Origin: Herbidospora daliensis
GTDB taxonomy: Bacteria; Actinomycetota; Actinomycetes; Streptosporangiales; Streptosporangiaceae
NCBI RefSeq assembly: GCF_001570585.1
Contig: NZ_BBXF01000002.1
Span: 124,001 to 188,000 of the forward strand
Length of the DNA stretch: 64,000 nucleotides
Direction of reading: 5' to 3'
The notes under the pieces were generated by a model. It had not been told where the DNA came from. It ran no database searches and saw only the letters and a list, made by a program, of their open reading frames with translations. The position numbers and the translations under genes are program-made. Below, piece after piece: positions 36,509-44,702 of the stretch; position 1 is the stretch's first letter; each line of letters starts with the position of its first letter.

Positions 36509-37618
36509 ATGACGTCCTACCTCATCGGCCTGATCGGCGCGGGCATCGGCCCCTCCCTCAGCCCCGCCCTCCACGAACACGAAGCCGACCACCACGGCCT
36601 CCGCTACCTCTACCGCCGTCTCGAACTCACCGCCCCCATCGGCGACCTGATCCGCGCCACGAGACTCGCCCGGTACGACGGCCTCAACGTCACCCACCCG
36701 GTCAAACAGACCGTGATCGCCCACCTCGACGCCCTTTCACCAGACGCGGCACACCTGGGCGCGGTCAACACCGTGCTCTTCCGCGACGGCCGGGCGATCG
36801 GCCACAACACCGACTGGACAGGCTTCGCCGAGTCCTTCCGGCGTGGGCTACCGGGCGCGGCGATGCGGCACGTGGTTCAACTCGGCGCGGGAGGCGCGGG
36901 CGCGGCCGTCGCCCACGCGTTGCTGACCCTGGGAGCCGAGCGCGTGACGGTAGTGGACGTCGACACGACCCGAGCAACGGAACTGACCACCCGCCTGAAC
37001 ACCCCGACCGACAACGTGACGGCGGGCAACCTCGACCCCACCCGCTTGGAAGCCGCGACCGAAGGCGTGACGCCGGGAGACGTCGACTCCGCCCAGGCGA
37101 CGGATGCGACCGCCCGGATGAACACATCGGCCGACGAACCCCACCTCGCCGAACACGAGACCGTGGAGGACACCCGCCTGCACACGCCGATCGACCAGAC
37201 CAGCTTTGATGCGGGGCGAGAACGCCGTGCCGCCCACCTGGGCCAAGCAGGGGTGACGGCGCGGGCCGGCCTTTCGGGTTTCGCCGCCGGACCTGGCCGG
37301 CTGCGCGCGGCTTCTCCCACCGACTTGCCCGCGCTCATGGCCGACGCCGATGGGCTGGTCAACGTGACCCCGGTCGGCATGGCCGCCCATCCCGGTCTCC
37401 CGCTCGATCCCGGGTTGCTGCGTGCGGACCTGTGGGTGGCCGATGTGGTCTACCGGCCGCTGGAGACCGCGTTGCTGGAACATGCGCGGCGGCTCGGGTG
37501 CCGGACTCTCGACGGGAGCGGGATGGTCGTCTTCCAGGCGGCCGGGTCGTTCCGGCTGTTCACGGGAGTGGAGCCGGATGTGGAGCGAATGCTCGCCCAT
37601 CTGGCGAGACTGATCTGA
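36509..37618 (+). CDS. Shikimate/quinate dehydrogenase with internal duplication
   Basis: A 369-residue AroE-family oxidoreductase interconverting shikimate and 3-dehydroshikimate. The substrate domain has GPSLSPALHEHEADHHGLRY, GLNVTHPVKQTV (catalytic Lys) and HNTDWTGF (catalytic Asp). The Rossmann domain has QLGAGGAGAAVAHALLTLGA, then VVDVDTTRATELTTRLN; an Asp here favours NAD, as in catabolic QsuD-type enzymes. Residues about 170-267 are an extra segment not found in the roughly 280-residue family, carrying repeats of the preceding strand-helix. It resumes with LPALMADADGLVNVTPVGMA. Probably catabolic, feeding the dehydratase upstream. Confidence 0.85.
   Translation: MTSYLIGLIGAGIGPSLSPALHEHEADHHGLRYLYRRLELTAPIGDLIRATRLARYDGLNVTHPVKQTVIAHLDALSPDAAHLGAVNTVLFRDGRAIGHNTDWTGFAESFRRGLPGAAMRHVVQLGAGGAGAAVAHALLTLGAERVTVVDVDTTRATELTTRLNTPTDNVTAGNLDPTRLEAATEGVTPGDVDSAQATDATARMNTSADEPHLAEHETVEDTRLHTPIDQTSFDAGRERRAAHLGQAGVTARAGLSGFAAGPGRLRAASPTDLPALMADADGLVNVTPVGMAAHPGLPLDPGLLRADLWVADVVYRPLETALLEHARRLGCRTLDGSGMVVFQAAGSFRLFTGVEPDVERMLAHLARLI
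36944..37210 (+). repeat. Degenerate internal repeats in shikimate dehydrogenase
   Basis: The coding segment for VDVDTTRATELTTRLNTPTD (from residue 149) recurs as GDVDSAQATDATARMNTSAD (from about 190) and again in part as TRLHTPIDQ (about 224). GACGTCGAC is identical in the first two copies. A shorter VTAGNLDPTRLEA copy lies between them. Confidence 0.65.
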
Positions 37619-37621
37619 GCG

Positions 37622-38050
37622 CTACTCGGGGTCTTCCGTGATCTCGATGATGTGAAGTGGATGCTCCAGCGCCCCCGACGAGTCCTGCCACTTCTTGGCA
37701 TTGACGGTCAGGATCGGGCAGACGCTGGCGTCGGCGATGGCCGCGACATGTCCGTCCCATGGGTCGAGGCCGGTGGCAGCGGTGACGCGGGCGAGGCGGA
37801 ACCCCTGTTCGACGCCCTTGAGCGGCGCGACCGTGACCACCTCCAGATTGGTCACGCCGGTCAAGAGGTCTTCGGCCTCGGCGCTGTGATGCAACGAGTT
37901 CGCGACCCCTGCCAGCGCCAGCGAGGGGACGACGAGTGGCTGCCCGATACCGTCACAACGCTGGAGAAACGTGATCAGCTGGGCTTCGCCCCGGGCGACC
38001 TCGTCCAGGACGCTGACGTCCAGCACCCACGGAGTGGGGACGTGGGTCAC
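37622..38050 (-). CDS. PIN-domain toxin (VapC-like)
   Basis: A 142-residue PIN-like ribonuclease candidate: WVLDVSVLDEVARGE gives the first acidic residue, SLALAGVANSLHH an early helix, and TGLDPWDGHVAAIADASVCP the later acidic cluster, followed by PILTVNAKKWQDS. It starts 4 nt inside the upstream antitoxin gene, the classical toxin-antitoxin arrangement. The first acidic motif is D-V-S rather than the commoner D-x-S/T with flanking Asp, so the assignment is probable rather than certain. Confidence 0.72.
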   Translation of the reverse strand: MTHVPTPWVLDVSVLDEVARGEAQLITFLQRCDGIGQPLVVPSLALAGVANSLHHSAEAEDLLTGVTNLEVVTVAPLKGVEQGFRLARVTAATGLDPWDGHVAAIADASVCPILTVNAKKWQDSSGALEHPLHIIEITEDPE

Positions 38051-38328
38051 GCGGCACCGGCGGCGGGGAGCCCCTGCTCACGGAGTTGCCGGTTCACCGA
38101 GGCCATCATCCGGTCGACCTTCTCACTCGCGGCAGGGTCGGCGGCCGCCTCGTCGAGTTTGTCCTGCCACGCCTTAGCCGCCCGCAGATCGCGGGCGTGC
38201 AGGGAAGCCAGCGCCGTCGAGACGACCGCGCTGACGGAAGCGGCACGTCCGGTCTCGACCATGCGCTCGGCGAAGTCGTTCAGCGCGTGATCCACCGTGA
38301 CGGTGATCCGCTTCTTCGTCTCGCTCAT
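38047..38328 (-). CDS. Ribbon-helix-helix-type antitoxin
   Basis: A 93-residue protein starting SETKKRITVTVDHALNDFAE, a beta strand plus helix typical of CopG/RHH or CcdA-like DNA-binding antitoxins, with an Ala/Asp-rich C-terminal half (AWQDKLDEAAADPAASEKVD) that would wrap the toxin. It overlaps the PIN gene by 4 nt. Autoregulation of its own promoter is expected. Confidence 0.78.
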   Translation of the reverse strand: MSETKKRITVTVDHALNDFAERMVETGRAASVSAVVSTALASLHARDLRAAKAWQDKLDEAAADPAASEKVDRMMASVNRQLREQGLPAAGAA

Positions 38329-38383
38329 ACAAAAATCATACTTAGGGCGTCAGGCGGTCGCCAGCGCTTCCGCAGAGCCTGCG

Positions 38384-38421
38384 CGACCCGGGCCGTCTCG
38401 GTCTCGAGGCGGCCCGGGTCG
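38384..38421. terminator. Hairpin terminator
   Basis: CGACCCGGGCCG (38384-38395) pairs perfectly with CGGCCCGGGTCG (38410-38421), just beyond the stop of the gene at 38429. Confidence 0.75.
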
Positions 38422-38428
38422 TGGGGCG

Positions 38429-40429
38429 TCAGCCGCAGGTGCGGCCGTTGAGTTTGAAGCCGGTCGGATAGAGGTTGGGGCCGGAGTAGTTGCCGACGTA
38501 CCCGATGTTGATGGTCGCGTCGGTCGCCACGGTCTTGTTGAAGTCGGCGTTGGTGACCGTCACCGTCTGGCCGGTCTGGGTCCACGTCCCGTTCCAGCCG
38601 CTGCCGAGGTTCTGCCAGGGCCGGGCCCAGGTGAACGTCAGCGTCCAGCCGTCGATCGGGGCGCCGAGGTTGGTGATGTCGAGGGAGCCGACGTAGCCGT
38701 TGCCCCAGTTCGCCGCGTCGGTGACGGTCACCTTGCAGCCGCCCGGCGCGGGGTTGCCGGTGGTGAAGGTCAGCGGGAGCGACGGGCGGGAGACGCCGCC
38801 GCCGGCGTCGCGGGTGATCACGTTGACGACGTAGCGGGTGTTCGGGATCAGGTTGTTGAGGGTGAGGGTGGTGCCGGGGGTCTCGCCGAACTGGCCGCCG
38901 GTCTGGTTGTGGAGTTCGTACTTGACGATCGGGCGGGAGCCCGCGGTGGCGGTGGACCAGGTGACGGTGGCGGTGGTGCCGGTGACGGCCGAGACGACGG
39001 GCTGGCCGGGGCGGCCGGGGAGGCCCGCGGGGTTCGACGCGGTCTTGACCACGAACGTCGTCATCGACAGCGGCGCGAGGGTCGTCGACGGGGTGGTCGA
39101 CAGGGCGGTCGCGCCGTTGGTGTGCAACCAGCCGGTGGGGGCGGCGGCCGACGGGGTGAAGCCCTGGTAGCCGAGGCTGACCGTGTGGGCGGTGTCGTGG
39201 GAGGTGTTCAGCAGCATGACCGCGAGGTCGCCGTTGGGGCGGCGGGCGGCGTGCGCGACCACCGACGGGTCGCCGGTGGTGGCCTTGACGAACTGGTCGC
39301 CGGGGCGCACGAACCTGCTCATCATCTGGAGCGCGAAGTAGGGCGCGAAGGGGGTGTTGAACGCCGGTTCGCAGACGGTGCCGTCGCTGGTGCAGCCGCC
39401 GCTCGACAGCAGGCCGAAGTCGCCGTAGTCGGTGTGGCCGGCGACCTGGCTGATAGCGCCGATGCCGTTGTGGACGTTCCACCAGTCGACCGAGAACACC
39501 CCGCCCGCGAGCAGTTGGGCGTAGGAGTCGGCGGCGGCGACCGCGCCGGGCTGGGTGGTCGCGCCGTTGGCGCTGCTGCCGGTGTTGAACTCGGTCATGG
39601 CGATGCCGATGTCGGAGCGGCCGGTGTACTTGGCGACCTGCTCCTTGGCGAGCTGGAGCATGTCGGCGATGCGGTCGGTGCGGTCGGTCGCGCCCGGGTA
39701 CCAGTGCAGGATGACGAAGTCGATCTTCGCGGCGGCGTTGGTGAGCACGACCTGGTTCCACGGCCCGGCGTCGCCGGAGGCCGTGATGGCGTCGGGCCAC
39801 TCGCCCGGCGTGGTCAGCACCGCGCCGATCTTGATGGTCGGGTCGACGGCCTTCATCGCGTCGGCGTAGGCGACCACTTGGCGGGCGTACTCGGCCGGGC
39901 TCTTGTCCTCGCGGTTGTCGGCCTCCCAGGGGGTGCCGTAGCGGCCGTTGCCGTAGTTCTCGTTGCCGATCTCCCAGTACTTGACGCCGTAGCCCTTGGT
40001 GACGTTGGCGTACTCGACCCAGCCGGCGGCCTCCTCGGCGGTGCCGGTGCCGTAGTTGGCGGTGATCATCGGGACCGCGCCGGTACGCCGGGCGCCCGCC
40101 ATGAACGTGTCGAAGTCGGTGTCGGGCGCGACGTAGCCGCCGGGGGCGGTGTGGGTCTCCCAGTGGTAGATGTCCGAGTAGGACCCGCCGGGATAGCGCA
40201 CGAGCTGCACCCCGGCGTCCTTGAGCAGGTCGGCTGTCGCGTTCGAACCGAGGGTGGTGTCCCAGATGGCGTGGTTGGCGCCGATTCCGGTTTCCGGTAC
40301 GACGGCGAGCCCGGCCCGGGCGTTGATGGTCACCGGAACGGGTGCGGGTGGGTCGGCATGGGCGGCGGTCGGGGTGAGGAGCGGGGCCAGCAGCAGCACT
40401 GACGCGGCCCGCAGGAGGATTTTCGGCAT
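38429..40429 (-). CDS. Secreted clan-A glycoside hydrolase with FnIII and CBM2
   Basis: A 666-residue secreted enzyme. Signal peptide about 1-26 (SVLLLAPLLTPTAAHA). The TIM-barrel part (about 30-470) has LVRYPGGSYSDIYHWET, YWEIGNENYGNGRYG (acid/base Glu after Asn, clan GH-A) and IGIAMTEFNTGSS (nucleophile Glu), in the style of GH51 arabinofuranosidase-like enzymes. A fibronectin-III domain (about 478-560, PGRPGQPVVSAVTGTTATVT) and a C-terminal CBM2 (about 567-666, CKVTVTDAANWGNGYVGSLD, Trp-rich) follow. It is divergent from the CE4 esterase, so both probably act on xylan bound to cellulose. The GH family is not certain. Confidence 0.8.
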   Translation of the reverse strand: MPKILLRAASVLLLAPLLTPTAAHADPPAPVPVTINARAGLAVVPETGIGANHAIWDTTLGSNATADLLKDAGVQLVRYPGGSYSDIYHWETHTAPGGYVAPDTDFDTFMAGARRTGAVPMITANYGTGTAEEAAGWVEYANVTKGYGVKYWEIGNENYGNGRYGTPWEADNREDKSPAEYARQVVAYADAMKAVDPTIKIGAVLTTPGEWPDAITASGDAGPWNQVVLTNAAAKIDFVILHWYPGATDRTDRIADMLQLAKEQVAKYTGRSDIGIAMTEFNTGSSANGATTQPGAVAAADSYAQLLAGGVFSVDWWNVHNGIGAISQVAGHTDYGDFGLLSSGGCTSDGTVCEPAFNTPFAPYFALQMMSRFVRPGDQFVKATTGDPSVVAHAARRPNGDLAVMLLNTSHDTAHTVSLGYQGFTPSAAAPTGWLHTNGATALSTTPSTTLAPLSMTTFVVKTASNPAGLPGRPGQPVVSAVTGTTATVTWSTATAGSRPIVKYELHNQTGGQFGETPGTTLTLNNLIPNTRYVVNVITRDAGGGVSRPSLPLTFTTGNPAPGGCKVTVTDAANWGNGYVGSLDITNLGAPIDGWTLTFTWARPWQNLGSGWNGTWTQTGQTVTVTNADFNKTVATDATINIGYVGNYSGPNLYPTGFKLNGRTCG

Positions 40430-40525
40430 CACAAAACACCTGGCTAGGGAGCGGTGAACGGGAAGCCTCCTCCTGACCAGAAGGCACGATGATCGTGCGC
40501 CGGACACCCCGCCCCCGTCAACCCC

Positions 40526-40562
40526 CGAAACTTTCTGTTACTTGTTGACAATTTTCGGAACA
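40526..40562. promoter_or_regulatory. Xylanase-type regulatory elements in the GH/CE4 intergenic region
   Basis: CGAAACTTTC (40526-40535), a TTGACA box (40545-40550) and TTTCGGAACA (40553-40562) lie between the divergent genes. The first and last elements also occur upstream of the GH10 xylanase, and the last begins 57 bp before the CE4 start compared with 55 bp in the xylanase gene. Confidence 0.5.
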
Positions 40563-40609
40563 CGTTCTCAGAATGCGTCGGTAACCGCTCGCCACCCGGA
40601 GGTTTCCCG

Positions 40610-41587
40610 ATGCGTCTGAGAACCATCCTGCTCACCGCGGCAGTCGCCCTGGCCGGAGCTCTCGTCTCCGTCCCGGCGAAGGCCGCCGACTGCAGCGCCG
40701 GCTACGTCGGCCTGACCTACGACGACGGCCCGGGAGGGAACACCAACACCCTCCTGAACGCGCTGCGCAACGCCGGCCTGCGGGCCACGATGTTCAACAC
40801 CGGCCAGAACGCCGCCGCCAACCCCTCGCTGGTCCGGGCCCAGGTCAGCGCCGGGATGTGGGTCGGCAACCACAGCTACACTCATCCGCACCTGACCCAG
40901 ATGAGCAGCTCGGCGATCCAGTCGGAACTGTCCCGCACCCAGTCCGCCATCCAGTCGGCCACCGGCACCGCCCCGCGCCTGTTCCGCCCGCCTTACGGCG
41001 AGACCAACGGAACGGTCCGTTCGATCGCGCAGAGCCTCGGCCTGACCGAGGTGATCTGGGACGTCGATTCCCAAGACTGGAACGGCGCCAGCACCTCGGC
41101 CATCGTCCAGGCGGCCGGCCGCCTGCAGAACGGCCAGGTCATCCTCATGCACGACCAGTACGCCACCACCGTGAACGCCATCCCGCAGATCGCCCAGAAC
41201 CTGGCGAGCCGCAACCTGTGCGCCGGGATGATCTCCCCCAGCACCGGCCGCGCGGTGGCCCCGACCGGCGGCAACCCGAGCCCGAACCCCACGCCGACGC
41301 CCACGCCCACGGGTGGCGGCGGCTCCTGCACGGCCAGCCTTTCCGCAGGTCAGTCGTGGAGTGACCGCTACAACCTGAACGTCTCGGTCACCGGCTCGAG
41401 CAATTGGACGGTGACGATGAACGTACCGTCGCCTGCGAAGATCAGTTCGACGTGGAACATCTCGGCGAGCTACCCCAACGCCCAGACGCTGACCGCGCGT
41501 CCGAACGGCAGCGGCAACAACTGGGGCGTGACGATCATGCGCAACGGCAACAGCACCTGGCCCACGGTGTCCTGCCGGGTGGGCTGA
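40610..41587 (+). CDS. Secreted acetylxylan esterase / polysaccharide deacetylase, CE4 with CBM2
   Basis: A 325-residue enzyme. Signal peptide about 1-25 ([12 protein letters not shown]). The NodB/CE4 domain (about 28-210) has [18 protein letters not shown] (Asp-Asp metal/catalytic motif), [14 protein letters not shown] (HxxxH metal ligands), [11 protein letters not shown] and [13 protein letters not shown] (catalytic His region). A Pro/Thr linker ([14 protein letters not shown]) joins a C-terminal CBM2 (about 238-325). The layout matches Streptomyces lividans AxeA, which removes acetyl groups from xylan. Chitin deacetylase is the alternative, but neighbours favour xylan. Confidence 0.9.
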   Translation: MRLRTILLTAAVALAGALVSVPAKAADCSAGYVGLTYDDGPGGNTNTLLNALRNAGLRATMFNTGQNAAANPSLVRAQVSAGMWVGNHSYTHPHLTQMSSSAIQSELSRTQSAIQSATGTAPRLFRPPYGETNGTVRSIAQSLGLTEVIWDVDSQDWNGASTSAIVQAAGRLQNGQVILMHDQYATTVNAIPQIAQNLASRNLCAGMISPSTGRAVAPTGGNPSPNPTPTPTPTGGGGSCTASLSAGQSWSDRYNLNVSVTGSSNWTVTMNVPSPAKISSTWNISASYPNAQTLTARPNGSGNNWGVTIMRNGNSTWPTVSCRVG

Positions 41588-41593
41588 AAGTTT

Positions 41594-41641
41594 CGGGCTC
41601 TCGGCGCCGCCTACCAGGCGACGGGAAGCGTCGAGAGCCCG
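41594..41641. terminator. Long-loop hairpin between CE4 and P450 genes
   Basis: CGGGCTCTCG (41594-41603) pairs with CGAGAGCCCG (41632-41641). It follows the CE4 stop and overlaps the last codons of the convergent P450 gene. Confidence 0.5.
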
Positions 41642-42780
41642 TACACGAAGTGATGGGAGCGGAACCGCGCGGCCGGTTCGGTCTCGCGCAGGCCCGGAAA
41701 ACGGGCGAACAGCGCGGGGAAGGCGATGCGCAGCTCCATTCGCGCGAGCGGCGCGCCGAGGCAGTGGTGCGCGCCGTAGCCGAAGGCGACGTGCGCGCGG
41801 TTCTCCCGGCCGGCGTCGAGCCGGTCGGGGTCTTCGGCGAACGCGGGGTCGCGGTTGGCGGCCGGGAGGGAGACGATCACGACGTCGCCTTCGCGGATCT
41901 TCGTGCCGGAGAGCTCGACGTCGCGGGTGGCGACCTTGGCCACCCCGGCGTGCAGGATGGTGAGGTACCGCAGCAGCTCCTCGACCACGCCGTCGACGTC
42001 GTCTGACAACGCGGCCAGCTGGCCGGGGTTGCGCAGCAGGGCGAGGGTGCCCAGGCCGAGCATGTTCGCGGTGGTCTCGTGCCCCGCGATCAGCAGCAGC
42101 CCGCCGATCCCGATCAGTTCGTCGATCTCCAGGTCGTGCTCCCGGATGAGCATGCCGAGCAGGTCGTCGCCGGGGGTGGCGGTGTGCCGGGCGACCAGGT
42201 CGGCCATGTAGTCGCGGGCCTCCCGCTGCGCGCTCAGTCGTTTCTCGGGCGGGCAGTTGAGGTCCATCATGGTCGCGGTACGTTCCTGGAACGCCGCGCG
42301 ATCCTGGTAGGGCACCCCGAGCAGCTCGCAGATGACCAGCGACGGAACCGGCATGGCGAAGTCGGTGACCAGGTCGGCGGGCGGCCCCTTGGCCTCCATC
42401 GCGTCGAGGTGGTCGTGCACGATCTCCGTCACCCGGGGCTCCAGGCGGCGGATGCGCCGCATCGTGAACTCGGGCGTCAGCATGCGCCGCAGCCGGGTGT
42501 GCTCGGGCGGGTCCATCATGAGCATCGCGCCCGCGCGCATCTGCGCCTCCTCCTCCGGCGTCGGTTGCGGCAGGTCGGGGAAGCGCAGGTTCAGGGCGGC
42601 CGCGTTGCTGAACGTCTCGGGGTCGCGCAGCACGTCGCGGACCTCGTCGTAGCGGGTGACGAGCCACGCCTCCGGTCCGCCGTAGAGGGTCGGCACCCTG
42701 ACCAGCCCCTCCTGGTGGAGCAGCCCGGTGAGGCCGGGGTGCGGGTCGAACTCCTCGCGGCGCATGTGCAGCGGCAGCAT
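41611..42780 (-). CDS. Cytochrome P450
   Basis: A 389-residue soluble bacterial P450. The I-helix oxygen motif is LLIAGHETTANML, the ExxR pair is VEELLRYLT, and the heme-thiolate loop is VAFGYGAHHCLGAPLARMEL with the axial Cys. PPEHTRLRRMLTPEFTMRRI is the usual C-helix. I chose ATG 42780 because AGGAG lies 6 nt before it; a 29-residue extension is possible. It is divergent from the SGNH hydrolase. No ferredoxin or biosynthetic cluster is adjacent, so its substrate is unknown. Confidence 0.95.
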   Translation of the reverse strand: MLPLHMRREEFDPHPGLTGLLHQEGLVRVPTLYGGPEAWLVTRYDEVRDVLRDPETFSNAAALNLRFPDLPQPTPEEEAQMRAGAMLMMDPPEHTRLRRMLTPEFTMRRIRRLEPRVTEIVHDHLDAMEAKGPPADLVTDFAMPVPSLVICELLGVPYQDRAAFQERTATMMDLNCPPEKRLSAQREARDYMADLVARHTATPGDDLLGMLIREHDLEIDELIGIGGLLLIAGHETTANMLGLGTLALLRNPGQLAALSDDVDGVVEELLRYLTILHAGVAKVATRDVELSGTKIREGDVVIVSLPAANRDPAFAEDPDRLDAGRENRAHVAFGYGAHHCLGAPLARMELRIAFPALFARFPGLRETEPAARFRSHHFVYGLSTLPVAW

Positions 42781-42829
42781 GACAACTCCTGAATGACGAA
42801 CCGTGTTCATAAGGCTACATTCAGTGATT

Positions 42830-43561
42830 ATGAGCGTTGTCACCTTGATGATCGTCGGCGACTCCATCAGCCACGGCAGCAGCGGCGACTGGACCTGGCG
42901 CTACCGGCTGTTCAAGCACCTCAGGCAGCACGACGTCACCCCCGACTTCGTCGGCCCCCGCAACGACCTCGACGCCATCGCCACCCCCGAGCACGGCGAC
43001 GGCGACGACACCTACGCCGACCCCGACTTCGACCCCGACCACAACGCGCAGTGGGGCCGCCCCTACTGCCTGGAGATGGCCGACATCGCCCGGAAGGTGG
43101 CCGCCCACCGGCCGCAATTCCTGCTGGTCCTGCTGGGGATCAACGATCTGTTCTGGTACGGCCACTCCGCCGACCAGAACGAGGCCAACCTGCGCGCCTT
43201 CATCTCCAACGCCAGAACCGGCAACCACGACGTGAAGATCATTCTGGGCACCGTGCTCGACACCCACCGGGCCTCCGTCGACCCCGAGTTCAACGCCCGC
43301 GTGTCCGAGTTCAACCGCCGGCTGATCCTCACGGCGTGCGACATGACGACCGCGCGCTCCCCGATCGTCATCGCCGCGACCCACGCCGAGTTCGTCGCCT
43401 CGGCCCACACCTGGGACGGCACCCACCCCAACGGCCAGGGCGAGCTCCGCATCGCGGCGGCGTTCGCCGACACCCTGGCGGGTCAGTTCGGCGTGGGCGC
43501 CCCCTATCCCCGGCCGTTCCCGCTGGTCGTCGAGGCGCGCAAACCCGCCCCGGCGGCCTAG
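42830..43561 (+). CDS. SGNH/GDSL-family hydrolase
   Basis: A 243-residue protein with block I VTLMIVGDSISHGSSGDWTW (nucleophile Ser), block III LLVLLGINDLFWYG (Asn) and block V TWDGTHPNGQGELRIA (catalytic Asp and His). No signal peptide at this start (ATG 42830). Actinobacterial homologues are esterases or carbohydrate acetylesterases. It is divergent from P450 and overlaps the next gene by 4 nt tail to tail. Confidence 0.87.
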   Translation: MSVVTLMIVGDSISHGSSGDWTWRYRLFKHLRQHDVTPDFVGPRNDLDAIATPEHGDGDDTYADPDFDPDHNAQWGRPYCLEMADIARKVAAHRPQFLLVLLGINDLFWYGHSADQNEANLRAFISNARTGNHDVKIILGTVLDTHRASVDPEFNARVSEFNRRLILTACDMTTARSPIVIAATHAEFVASAHTWDGTHPNGQGELRIAAAFADTLAGQFGVGAPYPRPFPLVVEARKPAPAA

Positions 43562-43989
43562 GCGACCCCCACCGCCACCGGGACGCCGAGCTGGCTGTAG
43601 AGCTCCAGCTGGTCGTAGTAGTCACGGTCGGTGACGATCAGTTCGTCCTCGATCGTGCAGACCGACACCCCGCGCAACGCGATCCGCCGCCCCGTGCCGG
43701 GCAGTTCCACTCCGTCGGCGAGCAGGAACGGCCCGTCATGGGTGCCGGTGATGGTGAACTCGGTGACGGCCGGGTCGCACGACGTCGGCAGCGTCCACGC
43801 GGTCACCTTCAGGTCGGAGAAGGCCGAGAACCAGTGGGAGTAGTACCAGGCGACCTGGTCCCGCCCCTCCTGGATCCCCGCCGGTGTGACCAGAACTCCT
43901 GCGTCCGCGAAGTGCTTCATCATCCCGCCGACGTCGTGCCGGTTGTACGCCTCGATGCAGTGGTCTTTGAGCTCCCGGGCACTGGTCAT
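43558..43989 (-). CDS. SnoaL-like ester cyclase-family protein
   Basis: A 143-residue NTF2-fold protein: CIEAYNRHDVGGMMKHFADA at the start, YYSHWFSAFSDLKVTAWTL in the middle, and GTHDGPFLLADGVELPGTGR, typical of the SnoaL polyketide-cyclase-like group. No catalytic Asp/His pair can be assigned with confidence. It ends 4 nt inside the convergent SGNH gene. Role unknown. Confidence 0.8.
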   Translation of the reverse strand: MTSARELKDHCIEAYNRHDVGGMMKHFADAGVLVTPAGIQEGRDQVAWYYSHWFSAFSDLKVTAWTLPTSCDPAVTEFTITGTHDGPFLLADGVELPGTGRRIALRGVSVCTIEDELIVTDRDYYDQLELYSQLGVPVAVGVA

Positions 43990-44063
43990 CGCAAACCACC
44001 CCCTTCCGCCGAAACTAACAACCGATTCGTGGTGGTTTGAAGGCATTTTCCCGAGACGTTGCC

Positions 44064-44645
44064 TCAGCAGGTGAGCAGCATGTCCAGGAGCGCCTCCTTC
44101 TCCTCGGCCTGCAGAGTCAGCGTGTACGTGTGCTTGACGGCGATCCACGACTTCGCGTACACGCACTCGAAGGCCCGCAGCGGCGGCCTCCAGGCGGCCG
44201 GGTCCTTGTCGCCCTTCGACTGGTTGACGTTGTCGGTCACCGCCCACAACTGCGGCCCGTCGAGATCGTTGGCGAACCGGCGGCGCTGCTCGGTCGTCCA
44301 CGCCCAGGCCCCCGACCGCCACGCCTCCTTGAGCGGGACCATGTGGTCGATGTCCACGTCGGAGTCCTTGGTCCAGATGCCGCCGTCGTAAGGGCTGTGC
44401 CACATGCCGGAGACCGAACGGCAGGCGGCGTCGGTGACGACCTCGAAGCCGTCGCGCCGGAGCACGGTCTCGCGGGTGTTGCAGGTCCCCGACACGGTCG
44501 ACCAGTGGGGGAACAGCACCCGGTCATAGGTGGACGCGTTCCGCTCCGCGGCGACCTCCAGCGTCTCCAGGTGGTTGAGCGCCTCCGCGACGGTCGGCAC
44601 CCCCGGCGCCTCGGCCAGCAGCAAAGCGGCCAGAACCCAGCTCAT
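44064..44645 (-). CDS. Secreted HNH nuclease (DUF1524-like)
   Basis: A 193-residue protein with a short N-terminal signal (WVLAALLLAEAPGVP). The nuclease core is DVDIDHMVPLKEAWRSGAWA (catalytic D-H motif) and NVNQSKGDKDPAAWRPP (N...K/D motif), the pattern of actinobacterial secreted HNH proteins related to the GmrSD C-terminal domain. Cysteines (GTCNTRET, DAACRSV, FECVYAK, LLTC) probably form disulfides after export. It may serve in DNA scavenging or competition. Confidence 0.85.
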   Translation of the reverse strand: MSWVLAALLLAEAPGVPTVAEALNHLETLEVAAERNASTYDRVLFPHWSTVSGTCNTRETVLRRDGFEVVTDAACRSVSGMWHSPYDGGIWTKDSDVDIDHMVPLKEAWRSGAWAWTTEQRRRFANDLDGPQLWAVTDNVNQSKGDKDPAAWRPPLRAFECVYAKSWIAVKHTYTLTLQAEEKEALLDMLLTC

Positions 44646-44702
44646 CGGTCATTCCTCACGTTCCCGCCGGGCCCCCGTGGTCCGGCGAACGCGATCATGA
44701 CG

